Below, one piece after another: positions 1 through 8,943 of a stretch of 64,000 bases of DNA. The DNA lies in the NCBI GenBank assembly GCA_963750535.1, contig CAVVRF010000002.1, positions 364,103-428,102 on the forward strand, written 5' to 3'. Each line of letters starts with the position of its first letter. Position 1 is the first letter of the stretch. The translations under genes and the position numbers were made by a program. The notes beneath the pieces are model-generated. The model did not search any database, was not told the DNA's origin, and saw nothing but the letters and a program-made list of their open reading frames with translations. This DNA is from JAKFWF01 sp963750535. Its GTDB lineage: Bacteria > Pseudomonadota > Alphaproteobacteria > Rhizobiales > Hyphomicrobiaceae.

Positions 1-1
1 G

Positions 2-163
2 GCGACCAAGCTGAAGCCGCCCGCCGGCTGGAAGTACCGCGTCGCCAAGCTCGATCGGGATCTCACGATCCGCGCCGTCAACGGCGTCGCCCACATCGTC
101 CAGGACGAGCTCGAGAACACCTATGACCAGTGCTTCTCGACCGCCTGCACTTACAAGCCTTAG
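2..163 (+). CDS. 3' end of an unknown gene (partial)
   Basis: An open frame enters from the left edge and ends at TAG 161-163, giving about 53 residues that finish in DQCFSTACTYKP. Codon use looks coding, with G or C in most third positions. Two cysteines lie close to the C-terminus. I do not recognise the family, and the missing N-terminal part would be needed to name it. It is followed by the long leader of the cold-shock gene. Confidence 0.55.
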   Translation, partial: ATKLKPPAGWKYRVAKLDRDLTIRAVNGVAHIVQDELENTYDQCFSTACTYKP

Positions 164-478
164 CCGCGATGAACCGCAATTTGGGGAGACTACGACAACG
201 AACGAGTCACTCAAGTCAGTTGGCCCGACGCCTGACAGCGCAAGCGGCCCGTCGCATTCGACATGACGGCAGCCGCGTCGTTGGACATGGGACCGCATAG
301 TCGTTTGCGTAATCGCTGCCGAACGGGTACAAGGTCGCATCGTTTTTGACCAGATTTTCCGGCCATCATCCCAAGCAATCTGGATGCGTGCGCAGACGAT
401 CTACAAAATTCGATCGAAGAATGTGGCGATGCGCAAGTGTCCGCCAGCAATCAGTATCATCAGAGAATAGGGAATATC
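164..478. other. Gene-free leader upstream of the cold-shock gene
   Basis: About 315 bases without a convincing gene; a minus-strand open frame here looks random. Cold-shock genes are usually preceded by a long structured 5' leader, so part of this stretch is probably the untranslated leader, but I see no clear cold-box or promoter sequence. Confidence 0.4.
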
Positions 479-688
479 ATGCAAGTTGGCACAGTCAAAT
501 TCTACAATGACCAAAAGGGCTATGGCTTCATCCAGCCGGAAGACGGCAGCAAGGACGTGTTCGTCCACGCGACCGCGCTCGAGCGCGCCGGCATGCGCGC
601 GCTGAACGAGGGTCAGAAGGTCTCGTTCGACACCGCGGCCGACAGCCGTTCCGGCAAGATCTCGGTCAATAACATCCAGGCTGTCTGA
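479..688 (+). CDS. Cold-shock domain protein (CspA family)
   Basis: This 69-residue protein is one cold-shock domain, a five-stranded beta barrel that binds single-stranded RNA and DNA and acts as an RNA chaperone or antiterminator in the cytoplasm. The RNP1 motif KGYGFIQ is at residues 13-19 and the RNP2 motif DVFVHATAL begins near residue 26. An upstream in-frame ATG at 437 would add 14 residues, but ATG 479 has AGGGA five bases upstream and gives the normal family length. The gene is monocistronic and is followed by a strong terminator. Several Csp paralogues usually exist in one genome, so I give no specific symbol. Confidence 0.93.
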   Translation: MQVGTVKFYNDQKGYGFIQPEDGSKDVFVHATALERAGMRALNEGQKVSFDTAADSRSGKISVNNIQAV

Positions 689-721
689 CAACAGCGCGTG
701 CCGTCGTTCGGCACAGAATGC

Positions 722-750
722 AAAGCCGTCCCCTTCGTGGACGGCTTTTT
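722..750 (+). terminator. Rho-independent terminator of the cold-shock gene
   Basis: A perfect 10-bp stem, AAAGCCGTCC paired with GGACGGCTTT, encloses a 7-base loop and runs into a T-tract. It lies 33 bases after the cspA-type stop codon. Confidence 0.9.
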
Positions 751-755
751 CCGTT

Positions 756-1031
756 TAGAGTCTTTCCGGTTCTATTGGATGCGACATTTCCCTCTCCCCC
801 AAGCGCATTTTGCGCGCAGGGGGAGAGGGTCAGGGAGAGGGGCCGCTGCTTGCTCCGAAGCAGCCAGGTGTACTTGATCGCGCCGGTTGCAATTGGCGCT
901 GAGCGAGCGGCCGCCCCTCTCCCTCGGCCGGCAAAATAAGCCGGCCTCTGCCCTCTCCCCCGAAGAGGCGGGGGAGAGGGCGTGAGCGGCCCTCGAACCT
1001 CCGCAATTCCATCTGGATCTGAAAGACTCTA
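756..1031. repeat. MITE-like palindromic element with 11-bp terminal inverted repeats
   Basis: The 276-bp segment starts with TAGAGTCTTTC and ends with its exact reverse complement GAAAGACTCTA (1021-1031); the similarity continues imperfectly inwards. Inside are several hairpins: CCCTCTCCCCC paired with GGGGGAGAGGG near 790-830 and again near 951-980, and GCCGGC repeated around an A/T-rich loop near 926-943. No coding potential is visible. The ends begin and finish with TA, as expected for a non-autonomous relative of an IS630/mariner element, but no transposase is present to confirm this. Confidence 0.6.
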
Positions 1032-1095
1032 GGGGTGGAGTTGCGGGAAGCCGGTCGCAGGTGATCGCGCGACGACGGCTGACGGGCGACCTGCC

Positions 1096-1986
1096 TCACC
1101 CCCGGCGCAACGTCAACGCCACCCCGGCGGTGGTGACCAGCATGCCGGCGACCTGGACGCCGGTCATCGTCTCGCCGAACAGCAGGTAGGCTTCGACCGC
1201 GACGGCGAGCGGCACCAGGTAGATCAGCGCCGCCACCTTCGACACCGCGCCCGCCCGGATCATCATCAGGTAGAGCCCGCCGGCGCCGATCGACAGCACC
1301 AGCACCGACCAGGCCATCACGCCGATCGTGACCGGGTTCCACTCCACGCGAAGGCCCTCGGTCAGGATGGCGAAGGGGAGGGTCGCGGCGAGCCCGGTCA
1401 GAAGCTGGATCGGCGTCAGCGCCCGCAGGTCGACAGCGGCGAGGAACCGCTTCTGGTGGATCGAGGCGAGCGTGAACGTGATCATGCCGAGCACGTTGAA
1501 CGCCAGCGCGCCCGAGACCTCGGCCATATCCGCCGGCGCAACAGTCGCCAGCTTCGGCTGCAACACCAGCGCGATACCGGCGGTGCTCAAGGCGATGCCG
1601 ATCCATTGCAGCCGGCTGACCCGTTCGCCCAGGAACGCCGACGCGAGTATCGCGGTCAGCAGCGGCTGGATCGACGCGATCAGCCCCGACACTCCGGCCG
1701 GCACGCCGTGGGCAATCGCATACCAGACGCCGGCGAAGTAGAACGCGACGGCGAGGATGCCCGACAGCACCATGTGGGCAAACTCGGCCGCCGTTCGCGG
1801 CCAGCGGGCTCCCGACACCCAGGCGAATGTCAGCAGCACCGCCGCTGCCAGGGCGAAGCGCACCGACAGGAACGTCAGCGGCTCGGCGTAGGGCGCGACA
1901 GCACGTGCCACGATCCAGCCGGTCGACCACAGGAAGACGAAGATGGCCGGCGCGACGCGAAGCAGCGCGGAAGAAGGCATCGACAT
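1096..1986 (-). CDS. DMT superfamily transporter (EamA domains)
   Basis: The 296-residue protein has about ten hydrophobic helices in two halves of the EamA (DUF6) type, for example FVFLWSTGWIVARAV near the N-terminus. It is an inner-membrane carrier, probably exporting a small metabolite; the substrate cannot be read from sequence. The C-terminus ends LVTTAGVALTLRRG. A second possible start lies two codons downstream (ATG 1980) and neither has a strong ribosome site. The gene lies 54 bases after the CoA-binding gene on the same strand. Confidence 0.88.
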   Translation of the reverse strand: MSMPSSALLRVAPAIFVFLWSTGWIVARAVAPYAEPLTFLSVRFALAAAVLLTFAWVSGARWPRTAAEFAHMVLSGILAVAFYFAGVWYAIAHGVPAGVSGLIASIQPLLTAILASAFLGERVSRLQWIGIALSTAGIALVLQPKLATVAPADMAEVSGALAFNVLGMITFTLASIHQKRFLAAVDLRALTPIQLLTGLAATLPFAILTEGLRVEWNPVTIGVMAWSVLVLSIGAGGLYLMMIRAGAVSKVAALIYLVPLAVAVEAYLLFGETMTGVQVAGMLVTTAGVALTLRRG

Positions 1987-2040
1987 GGGCGTCGCACGGT
2001 GACCACAGGGCGGCGGGATGAGGCGGGGCTCGCGATCGGG

Positions 2041-2568
2041 CTAGTCGTCGGCGAGGCGGTGATTCTGCACGCCCAGCGGCGACAGCTTCGGACGCACGCT
2101 CGAGATCACGCCCGAGTTGACGCCGGCCCAGCCGATCTCGCCCGACAGCCGCCCGTACTCGATCTTCGGGCAGCGGTTCATCACCACCTTGAGCCCGGCG
2201 GCCTCGGCCTCGGCCGCCGCAATGTCGTTGCGCACACCAAGCTGCATCCAGATCACCTTGAGCCCAAGGTGGTCCTTGAGCCGGATCGCCTCGCGGGTGA
2301 TCTCGAGCGCCGCCTCGGCATTGCGGAAGATGTCGACCATCTCGATCGGCGCCGGCACGTCCGCCAGGGTCGCGACTACCTGCTGGCCGAGGATCTGCTG
2401 ACCGGCGAGCGTGGGATTGACCGGAACGATGCGATAGCCCTTGCCGAGCAGGTACTTCATCGCGAAGTAGCTCGGCCGGTTGGTGCCCGCGCTGGCGCCG
2501 ACCATGGCGATCGATTTGACCCGCAGCGCACCGGCAACGTAGTCGTCACTGTAGCTGTCGTGATTCAT
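2041..2568 (-). CDS. CoA-binding domain protein
   Basis: The 175-residue protein is a single Rossmann-fold CoA-binding domain like the N-terminal part of succinyl-CoA synthetase alpha. It opens with SIAMVGASAGTNRPSY and has the conserved GYRIVPVNP strand and the KVIWMQLGVRN segment. Such stand-alone proteins are widespread and their role is not established. I chose ATG 2568 because AGGAGC lies just upstream; an earlier in-frame ATG at 2616 lacks such a site. It is followed by the DMT transporter gene on the same strand. Confidence 0.85.
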   Translation of the reverse strand: MNHDSYSDDYVAGALRVKSIAMVGASAGTNRPSYFAMKYLLGKGYRIVPVNPTLAGQQILGQQVVATLADVPAPIEMVDIFRNAEAALEITREAIRLKDHLGLKVIWMQLGVRNDIAAAEAEAAGLKVVMNRCPKIEYGRLSGEIGWAGVNSGVISSVRPKLSPLGVQNHRLADD

Positions 2569-2718
2569 TTGTCGGCGCTCCTTGCCTCGCGCTGCGGCCG
2601 CGGCCGATCCGATCATCTCTCGGCGGTACGAATGCCCGCCGGTCGGCCACCTGTTCCGGCCCGCTGCCGGAAGTCATAGTCGACCAGACCGGCCTAGGCG
2701 AGCCCCGCGCGCGAGCGG

Positions 2719-3204
2719 TCAGGCATTCCCGGCCAGCGCCTCGAGAGCGGCCCCATCGTAACGGAACATGATCTTGTCCTGACGACAGCCGCCAAGGCTC
2801 TCATAAAGAGCGCGGGCGCCGGCATTGTCGCTGTCGGTGGTGAGATCGATGCGGCCGATCCCCCGGGCGATGGCGAATGCCGCCAGCTCTCGCATCATGG
2901 CGCGCGCGTAGCCTCGGCCGCGAAGGTTCTCGGGCACGAACAGGTCCTTGAGAAACAGCACGCCCTGGTGCCGATAGCCGGGCCTGAGGACGGCAAAGCA
3001 CGCAAGCGCCACCGGCTCGTCGCCCTCGAGTGCGAGCAGGAAGCGTGTGCCTTCCTGCTGGCGGATCGTTTCCTCCACCATCGCCACGGCGGCCGCCGCG
3101 CCGCGGGTGTTGCCCGCCCCGCGGTAGTGAGCGTCCATCGCGTCGATCAGACGGGCAACGGCTGGCGCATCGTCCACCCTGGCGATGCGGAACGTCGGCG
3201 GCAT
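2719..3204 (-). CDS. GNAT-family N-acetyltransferase
   Basis: The 161-residue protein has a GNAT fold. Motif A, LRGRGYA at about residues 94-100, binds the pyrophosphate of acetyl-CoA, and the C-terminal NAGARALYESLGG segment is also typical. The substrate is unknown. ATG 3204 is preceded by AAGGAG; the longer frame starting at 3309 would run into ftsH and is not supported. It lies 73 bases after the ftsH stop on the same strand and may be co-transcribed. Confidence 0.88.
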   Translation of the reverse strand: MPPTFRIARVDDAPAVARLIDAMDAHYRGAGNTRGAAAAVAMVEETIRQQEGTRFLLALEGDEPVALACFAVLRPGYRHQGVLFLKDLFVPENLRGRGYARAMMRELAAFAIARGIGRIDLTTDSDNAGARALYESLGGCRQDKIMFRYDGAALEALAGNA

Positions 3205-3277
3205 GCAGCGGGCTCCTTGATGCGAAACGGCCCCGCGCGGATGCTCGCACGGGGCCGTCTCGCAGACTTGACTGGCT

Positions 3278-5206
3278 TCAGGTCGGCTGCGGCTCCAGGC
3301 TGCCGGCACCGGGCTCCTCGCGGGGCGGCCGGGTCTTCCCGGCGGTCGGCACCGCCGATCCGGTCGGACCCTTGGTGTCGTCGGGATCGACCCGGACGAT
3401 CGCCCGGCCTTCCATCAGGTTCTTGATCTCGTCGCCCGACAGCGTCTCGTACTCGAGCAGCGCCCGCGCCACCGCTTCGAGCTCCGCCCGCTTCTCGGTC
3501 AGAATGTGCCGCGCCTCCTCGTAGCCCTGGCTGACGAGGCGGCGGACCTCGGCGTCGATCTTCTGCGCCGTCGCCTCCGACACGTTCTGCTGCCGGCCCA
3601 TCGACATGCCGAGGAACACTTCCTCCTGATTGTCGCCGTACATGACGGTGCCGAGGTCGTCCGAGTAGCCGAGCCGCGTCACCATCGCCCGCGCGATCTG
3701 GGTCGCCTGCTGGATGTCGCCGGCGGCGCCCGAGGTTATGTTCTCCTTGCCGAACACCAGCTCCTCGGCGACGCGGCCGCCCATCGCCACCGTCAGCTGC
3801 GACGTGTATTCGATGAACTTCATCGAGTAGCGGTCGCCCTCGGGCAGGAACTTCACCATGCCGAGCGCCCGCCCGCGCGGGATGATCGTCGCCTTGTGCA
3901 CCGGCACGCCCTTCGGCACGCTCATGCCGACGACGGCGTGACCGGCCTCGTGGTAGGCGGTGAGCGTCTTCTCCTCCTCGGACATCACCATCGACTTGCG
4001 CTCGGCGCCCATCATCACCTTGTCCTTGGCGTCCTCGAGCTCCGCCATGGTGACGATGCGCTTGTTGCGGCGCGCGGCGAGCAGGGCGGCCTCGTTGACG
4101 AGGTTGGCGAGATCGGCGCCGGAGAACCCCGGCGTGCCGCGGGCGATGATCCGCGCATCGACGTCGGGCGCCAGCGGCACCTTCTTCATGTGCACCTTCA
4201 GGATCTTCTCGCGGCCGCCGACGTCGGGGTTGGGCACGACGATCTGGCGATCGAAGCGGCCGGGACGCAGCAGCGCCGGGTCGAGCACGTCCGGACGATT
4301 GGTCGCGGCGATGATGATGATGCCTTCATTGGCCTCGAAGCCATCCATCTCGACCAGCAGCTGGTTGAGCGTCTGCTCGCGCTCGTCGTTGCCGCCGCCG
4401 AGGCCGGCGCCGCGATGGCGGCCGACCGCGTCGATCTCGTCGATGAAGATGATGCAGGGCGCGTTCTTCTTCGCCTGCTCGAACATGTCGCGGACACGGC
4501 TGGCGCCGACGCCGACGAACATCTCGACGAAATCGGAGCCGGAAATGGTGAAGAACGGCACGTTGGCCTCGCCGGCGACGGCGCGGGCGATCAGCGTCTT
4601 GCCGGTCCCCGGCGGGCCGACCAGCAGCGCGCCGCGCGGGATTCGCCCACCCAGCCGCTGGAACTTCTGCGGATCGCGCAGAAACTCGACGATCTCCACC
4701 AGGTCGCTTTTCGCTTCCTCGACGCCGGCGACGTCGTCGAACGTGACGCGGCCGTGGCGCTCGGTCAGAAGCTTGGCCTTCGATTTGCCGAAGCCCATGG
4801 CGCGGCCCGAGCCCGACTGCATCTGTCGCATGAAGAAGATCCACACCGCGATCAGCAACAGCATCGGGAACCACGAGATCAGCACCGACAGCAGCGGCGA
4901 GTTATCCTCGTCGATGGGGCGGGCCTGGATCTTGATGTTCTTCTGCCGAAGTCGCTCGACGAGGCCGGGATCCTCCGGCGCATAGGTGCTGAACGCCTGC
5001 GAGTTCTCGACGAACTTGCCGGAGATCCTATTGCCCTGGATGACCACCTCGGCGACCGAGCGCTGCTCGACGGCGTTCAGGAATTCGGAATAGGGGATGT
5101 CGTTGCCGCGCCGGCTTTGCGCCGGATTCTGGAACAGATTGAACAATGCGACCAGCAGCAGGGCAATGAATACCCAGATCGCGAAGTTGCGGAAATTCGA
5201 GTTCAT
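3278..5206 (-). CDS. ftsH: ATP-dependent zinc metalloprotease FtsH
   Basis: A 642-residue membrane-anchored AAA+ protease that degrades misfolded membrane proteins and short-lived cytoplasmic regulators. Transmembrane segments lie at about residues 7-25 and 105-126 with a short periplasmic domain between them. Walker A GPPGTGKT is at 197-204, Walker B IIFIDE at about 252-257, and the zinc site HEAGH at 419-423. ATG 5206 follows an AAGGGA ribosome site; the longer frame to 5278 is not needed. Length and architecture match the family. It lies downstream of tilS, the usual alphaproteobacterial order. Confidence 0.97.
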   Translation of the reverse strand: MNSNFRNFAIWVFIALLLVALFNLFQNPAQSRRGNDIPYSEFLNAVEQRSVAEVVIQGNRISGKFVENSQAFSTYAPEDPGLVERLRQKNIKIQARPIDEDNSPLLSVLISWFPMLLLIAVWIFFMRQMQSGSGRAMGFGKSKAKLLTERHGRVTFDDVAGVEEAKSDLVEIVEFLRDPQKFQRLGGRIPRGALLVGPPGTGKTLIARAVAGEANVPFFTISGSDFVEMFVGVGASRVRDMFEQAKKNAPCIIFIDEIDAVGRHRGAGLGGGNDEREQTLNQLLVEMDGFEANEGIIIIAATNRPDVLDPALLRPGRFDRQIVVPNPDVGGREKILKVHMKKVPLAPDVDARIIARGTPGFSGADLANLVNEAALLAARRNKRIVTMAELEDAKDKVMMGAERKSMVMSEEEKTLTAYHEAGHAVVGMSVPKGVPVHKATIIPRGRALGMVKFLPEGDRYSMKFIEYTSQLTVAMGGRVAEELVFGKENITSGAAGDIQQATQIARAMVTRLGYSDDLGTVMYGDNQEEVFLGMSMGRQQNVSEATAQKIDAEVRRLVSQGYEEARHILTEKRAELEAVARALLEYETLSGDEIKNLMEGRAIVRVDPDDTKGPTGSAVPTAGKTRPPREEPGAGSLEPQPT

Positions 5207-5394
5207 CGTGTTCCCTTCTGGGGACGTGGCAGCAACGGGCGGCCCCGCCCGGCAACCGCTTAGCCTCTGGCCGCCCATGCGGCAGAGCCCGGTGTACCGG
5301 AAACATAGGCGTGTGCAGGATGTTTGCCAAGTTCACCGGGTAACGAATTGGCGACAGTGCAGGTGATTGTCCTACCCTGCGGCAGAACCGATGG

Positions 5395-6753
5395 CTAAAT
5401 CGTTTCCAAACCGCAATCGCTGCCATGCTGCCAGCGCAGAGCGGCCTGGTGCTGGGACGGCCACCGGCAAACCACATCGCCGCTTTCCTGCCCCCACAGC
5501 AGGCTCATGCCGGCATCAGTCGAAACGGCCGGCAATCCGGCGACGGCGAGCCGCGGCAGCCCGTCTGGGCGGCCCTTCGCCATTGCCGGGTCGCACGGGC
5601 CGACCCGCACCGCGACCGGCGCCGACGCCGCAAGGCTCACGTAGAACCGGCGGTCCCAGAATACGCCAGCTCCCGGTTGCAGCAGCAGCGACGGCAGCGG
5701 TGTGCGCCGCGTCTCGCGGAACAGCGACAGGACGCGACCCCGGCCGGAGTCGTCACGGATGTCGACGATAGAGCCGCCCAGGGTCAGCCGCCCCGATGCG
5801 CCGGCGCCTGGCGACAACACCCGCTCGGCGAGCGCTTCGATCTGGGACAATTGCGCACCGGATGCCTCGCCGCCGAACACATCGAGCAGCCGGGACAGAA
5901 TTCGCACCACATCGGAAATCAGCCAATCAGGCCCACACGGCAGCCTGAACTCGCCAAACGCACCGCCGTGATCGCTGACGTGGGCGGCGGCGATCGATCG
6001 GGCACGCGCGTGCAGTGCCGCTCGCTCCTGATCGAGCCGCCGCGCCGACCGGGCGATGTTCTCCGGCGTCAAGCCCAGGTCCGACAGCTCGCCCTGCGCG
6101 CGCCGCAGCCGCACCCGCTCGAAGCGGATATCGGCGTTGCTCGGATCGTCCCGCCAGCCGACGTGCCGAGCCCGCAGCGTCGCAACGAGGCGGCCTTTCG
6201 GAACCGCCAGCAGCGGCCGGCGCAGACGGATCTGCACCTCCCGCACCGGCGCCTCCAACCGCAGAACCGTGCGATGATCGACCGGCCGCATGGCGCTCAA
6301 GCCTTCGACACCGCTGCCGCGTGCCAGCCGCATCAGGACCGTCTCGGCCTGGTCCTCCAGATGATGCGCGAGCAGCAGGTCGCGGCGCTGATCGTCAGCC
6401 GCGAGCCGCCCGAGCAGCAGATCGTAGCGGGCGCGCCGCGCCGCGTCCTGGATGCCGGAGGCCGGCTTCGCCCCGACCCAGGCAAGCGTCTCGTGCGGGA
6501 AACCCAGATCCCGCGCCGCGCCGGCCACGAACAGGGCTTCCTCGGCACTCGCCGGCCGCAGGCCATGATCGACGGTGAGAATCAGGGGCGGAGGGTGCGC
6601 GGCACCACCGCCTTGTTGCCGCCAGGCCGCGACGAGGTGCATCAGCGCCATGCTGTCGACGCCCCCGGACACGGCGATCGCCAGCGGCCGGTCCAGATCC
6701 GCCATCAGGGCCGCCGCCTCCTGTGAGCCGATCGGCCTGAAGGCGCTTGTCAC
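5395..6753 (-). CDS. tilS: tRNA(Ile)-lysidine synthase
   Basis: TilS attaches lysine to C34 of the AUA-reading tRNA-Ile using ATP. The N-type ATP pyrophosphatase P-loop SGGVDS is at residues 29-34 from the chosen start, followed by TVDHGLRPAS and LLAHHLEDQAETVLMRLARG, both characteristic. About 452 residues is normal for a two-domain TilS. The open frame extends upstream into cpoB, so I chose GTG 6753, 16 bases after the cpoB stop; ATG 6705 is another possibility. The gene sits between cpoB and ftsH in a minus-strand run. Confidence 0.92.
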   Translation of the reverse strand: MTSAFRPIGSQEAAALMADLDRPLAIAVSGGVDSMALMHLVAAWRQQGGGAAHPPPLILTVDHGLRPASAEEALFVAGAARDLGFPHETLAWVGAKPASGIQDAARRARYDLLLGRLAADDQRRDLLLAHHLEDQAETVLMRLARGSGVEGLSAMRPVDHRTVLRLEAPVREVQIRLRRPLLAVPKGRLVATLRARHVGWRDDPSNADIRFERVRLRRAQGELSDLGLTPENIARSARRLDQERAALHARARSIAAAHVSDHGGAFGEFRLPCGPDWLISDVVRILSRLLDVFGGEASGAQLSQIEALAERVLSPGAGASGRLTLGGSIVDIRDDSGRGRVLSLFRETRRTPLPSLLLQPGAGVFWDRRFYVSLAASAPVAVRVGPCDPAMAKGRPDGLPRLAVAGLPAVSTDAGMSLLWGQESGDVVCRWPSQHQAALRWQHGSDCGLETI

Positions 6754-6769
6754 CGCATTCGATCCGAGG

Positions 6770-7822
6770 TCAAGGACACCCGATCCGCCGCCGCTCGCTG
6801 TCGGCGCGCGCGCGAATGTTCTGCGGCGCGTTGGGGAACCGCGTATTGAGCTCGCCGTATGACGTGCAGGCGGCATCCTTCTGGCCCAGCCGGTCGAGCG
6901 ACATGGCGAGCTTCAACAGGCTGTCGGGCGCCTTGGCGCTGCGCGCGTAGGTCTGGTAGCCCTTCAGGAACGCTCCTGCCGCCTGCTTGTACTGACCGCG
7001 CACGAAATGCGATTCACCCAGCCAGTACTGGGCGTTGCCTGCCAGCGGATCGCTTGGATGAGTGGCCAGGAAATCCGCGAAGGCGGCTTCGGCGGCGCCA
7101 TAGTTCTGCTGCAGCAGGTAGCCGTAGGCCGTCTCGTAGAGCTGCTTGGAATTGCCCACGTCGCCGGCCGGGACCGCCGCCGGCTGCGGCCGCGCCTGCT
7201 CGGAGCTGATGAGGCCGCCGATCGGGTCGCCGGAGCTCGGCGTCACGGTGGTCGAACCGAAGCCGCCGCTGGCGCGCGGCTCGGTCGCCGGCACCGTCGA
7301 GCGGAACGGTGCCACGGCCGGCGCCGGCGCCGGCGCCGCGGCGGTTCGCGTCTCGCCCGGATCGGGTGCGGCCGAACGGCGGGAATTGAGCTGCCGAACC
7401 TGATCGGTCAGTTGCTCGACCTGAGCCAGCAGTGCGCGCAGCTGGATTTCGAGCCCGTCCACCCTGGCCGCTACACCGCCCGGATCGCCGCCGCCCGCGG
7501 CAATGGCCGGGCTCCTCGGCGCCGCGACCGGCGATGCCGTGCCGGTGGTCCGTGCCAGTGATTCGAGCGTGCCGATCGTCACTTGCAGATCGACCAGCTG
7601 CTCCTCGAGTTGCTCGACACGGGCGCGCAGCGGATTTTCGGCGGCGGGCGCTGCGGACTTCTCCACCGCTGCTGCCGGTGCCGCCGCCTTGCCGCCCTTG
7701 GTGGCGGCCTTGGCAGCCGGCCCCGGCTGCACCGGTGGCAGCTGCTGCGCTGATGCCGGCCCGCTCGCGGCCAATAGTATCGCCGCCGTCGCGACCGCAC
7801 CAAACCACCGTGAAAACTGCAT
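6770..7822 (-). CDS. cpoB: Cell division coordinator CpoB / tol-pal system protein YbgF
   Basis: A 350-residue periplasmic protein that in Escherichia coli links peptidoglycan synthesis with Tol-dependent outer-membrane constriction. A signal peptide spans about residues 1-26 and ends ASAQ. Next come a coiled coil (LEEQLVDLQVTIGTLE, then LLAQVEQLTDQVRQL), a Pro/Ala-rich linker and C-terminal TPR repeats (LYETAYGYLLQQNYGAAEAAF, NAQYWLGESHFVRGQY). ATG 7822 is preceded by GGAGGTGG; the longer frame to 7999 is not supported. It is the last Tol-cluster gene before tilS. Confidence 0.93.
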   Translation of the reverse strand: MQFSRWFGAVATAAILLAASGPASAQQLPPVQPGPAAKAATKGGKAAAPAAAVEKSAAPAAENPLRARVEQLEEQLVDLQVTIGTLESLARTTGTASPVAAPRSPAIAAGGGDPGGVAARVDGLEIQLRALLAQVEQLTDQVRQLNSRRSAAPDPGETRTAAAPAPAPAVAPFRSTVPATEPRASGGFGSTTVTPSSGDPIGGLISSEQARPQPAAVPAGDVGNSKQLYETAYGYLLQQNYGAAEAAFADFLATHPSDPLAGNAQYWLGESHFVRGQYKQAAGAFLKGYQTYARSAKAPDSLLKLAMSLDRLGQKDAACTSYGELNTRFPNAPQNIRARADSERRRIGCP

Positions 7823-8008
7823 TCCAACCACCTCCGGGACGGATTGTCCGTCCCCCGATCCCGCTCCGGAAGCCTGCTGCCTGGCATCACGTCCGAGATG
7901 CCATGATAGCCGAGGCGCGCGACGCTCCGATAGGAGCGCTATTGAGCATTTCTGTGACGCAGATACCCAAGGCTTGGTTGGTTCGCGCGCGCCTGTCAAT
8001 CGCGCGCC

Positions 8009-8854
8009 TCAACGCGGCGTAAGTTGTGCGGCGGCCGTGTCGCCGACCACAGTGACGGCGCGACGATTCTGGCTGGCGCAGCTCTCGTCCGAGCAGATCG
8101 CGACGCGGCGGGAGGCACCATACGCGACGATACGAATGCGCTCCGGCGCGACCCCTTCCTCGATCAGGCGGGCGCGAACTGCCGTTGCCCGCGCGCCCGA
8201 CAGCGCCATGGCCGCGCTGGCGGTGCCCGGATCGTCGGCGTGGCCCTCGATGACGACCGGGCGGTCGCGTTCCTGAACCAGCCAGACCGCCTGCGCCGCG
8301 AGCGCCTTGCGCGCACGCGCGCCCAGCTCGGCGCTGCCTTCGCTGAAGAAAACCAAGTCGCCAGCGGTGTTGCGCAGATCCTCCTGGGCGGTCCGTGCAA
8401 ATCCCGAGGCCGGGCGGATCGTCGTGCGCCAGCCGCCCGAAATAGCGGTGGCAGGCTTCGGCGAGGCCTCGATCGGCGCGCCTAGATAGCTGACCGGACC
8501 GACAGCCTGTTGCGTCGCCGGCGCCTGCATCGCCGCATAGATGGCAGCCAGGTCGCGGCGCGCGCGAAATGCCGCCTCGCTGTCCGGAAAGCCTGCAACC
8601 AGCCGTTCCAGCTGGCGCTGGCCTGCTGTCGTCTCGCCGTTCCGCAGAAGGTCCCTCGCGGCCTCGTAGAGGCGGGCCGCATCCTGGGCGTTGCCAGCAG
8701 GCGCCACGGTCCCGACCCGGGATACGCCGAGCAGCACCTCACGCGAGCCGGTCTGGCCCTGCGCGCCCGCGCCAACCAGCAAGATGGCCAACAGAACTGC
8801 GCTTGAAGTCAGCCGACCGGTTAACACGTGCAACCCCGCAAATGACCATGCCAT
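8009..8854 (-). CDS. Exported TPR plus OmpA-domain protein (second Pal-like protein)
   Basis: About 281 residues with a signal peptide whose hydrophobic core is SSAVLLAILLVGAGA, no lipobox, a TPR-like stretch (DAARLYEAARDLLRNGE, GFPDSEAAFRARRDLAAIYAA) and a C-terminal OmpA domain with the peptidoglycan-binding core VVIEGHADDPGTASAAMA. The N-terminal half recalls CpoB and the C-terminal half recalls Pal, whose genes flank it, so it could be a periplasmic bridge to peptidoglycan within Tol-Pal. The start is uncertain: ATG 8854, or a GTG nine codons later. I do not know an established name. Confidence 0.8.
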   Translation of the reverse strand: MAWSFAGLHVLTGRLTSSAVLLAILLVGAGAQGQTGSREVLLGVSRVGTVAPAGNAQDAARLYEAARDLLRNGETTAGQRQLERLVAGFPDSEAAFRARRDLAAIYAAMQAPATQQAVGPVSYLGAPIEASPKPATAISGGWRTTIRPASGFARTAQEDLRNTAGDLVFFSEGSAELGARARKALAAQAVWLVQERDRPVVIEGHADDPGTASAAMALSGARATAVRARLIEEGVAPERIRIVAYGASRRVAICSDESCASQNRRAVTVVGDTAAAQLTPR

Positions 8855-8943
8855 TCACGGGGCCGATAATCCGCCGCAACTGGGGCGGAACTTTGGTCAA
8901 TCGAGGCGGAATGCGGCGCGATTTTGCCGTTTCGGCCGTATCG

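Noticed and set aside
1456..2679. A 407-codon plus-strand open frame
   Set aside because: It is antisense to the DMT transporter and the CoA-binding gene; composition is typical of a shadow frame.
3506..5263. A 585-codon plus-strand open frame
   Set aside because: It lies opposite ftsH, which has every FtsH motif; the antisense product is low in hydrophobic order and has no domain.
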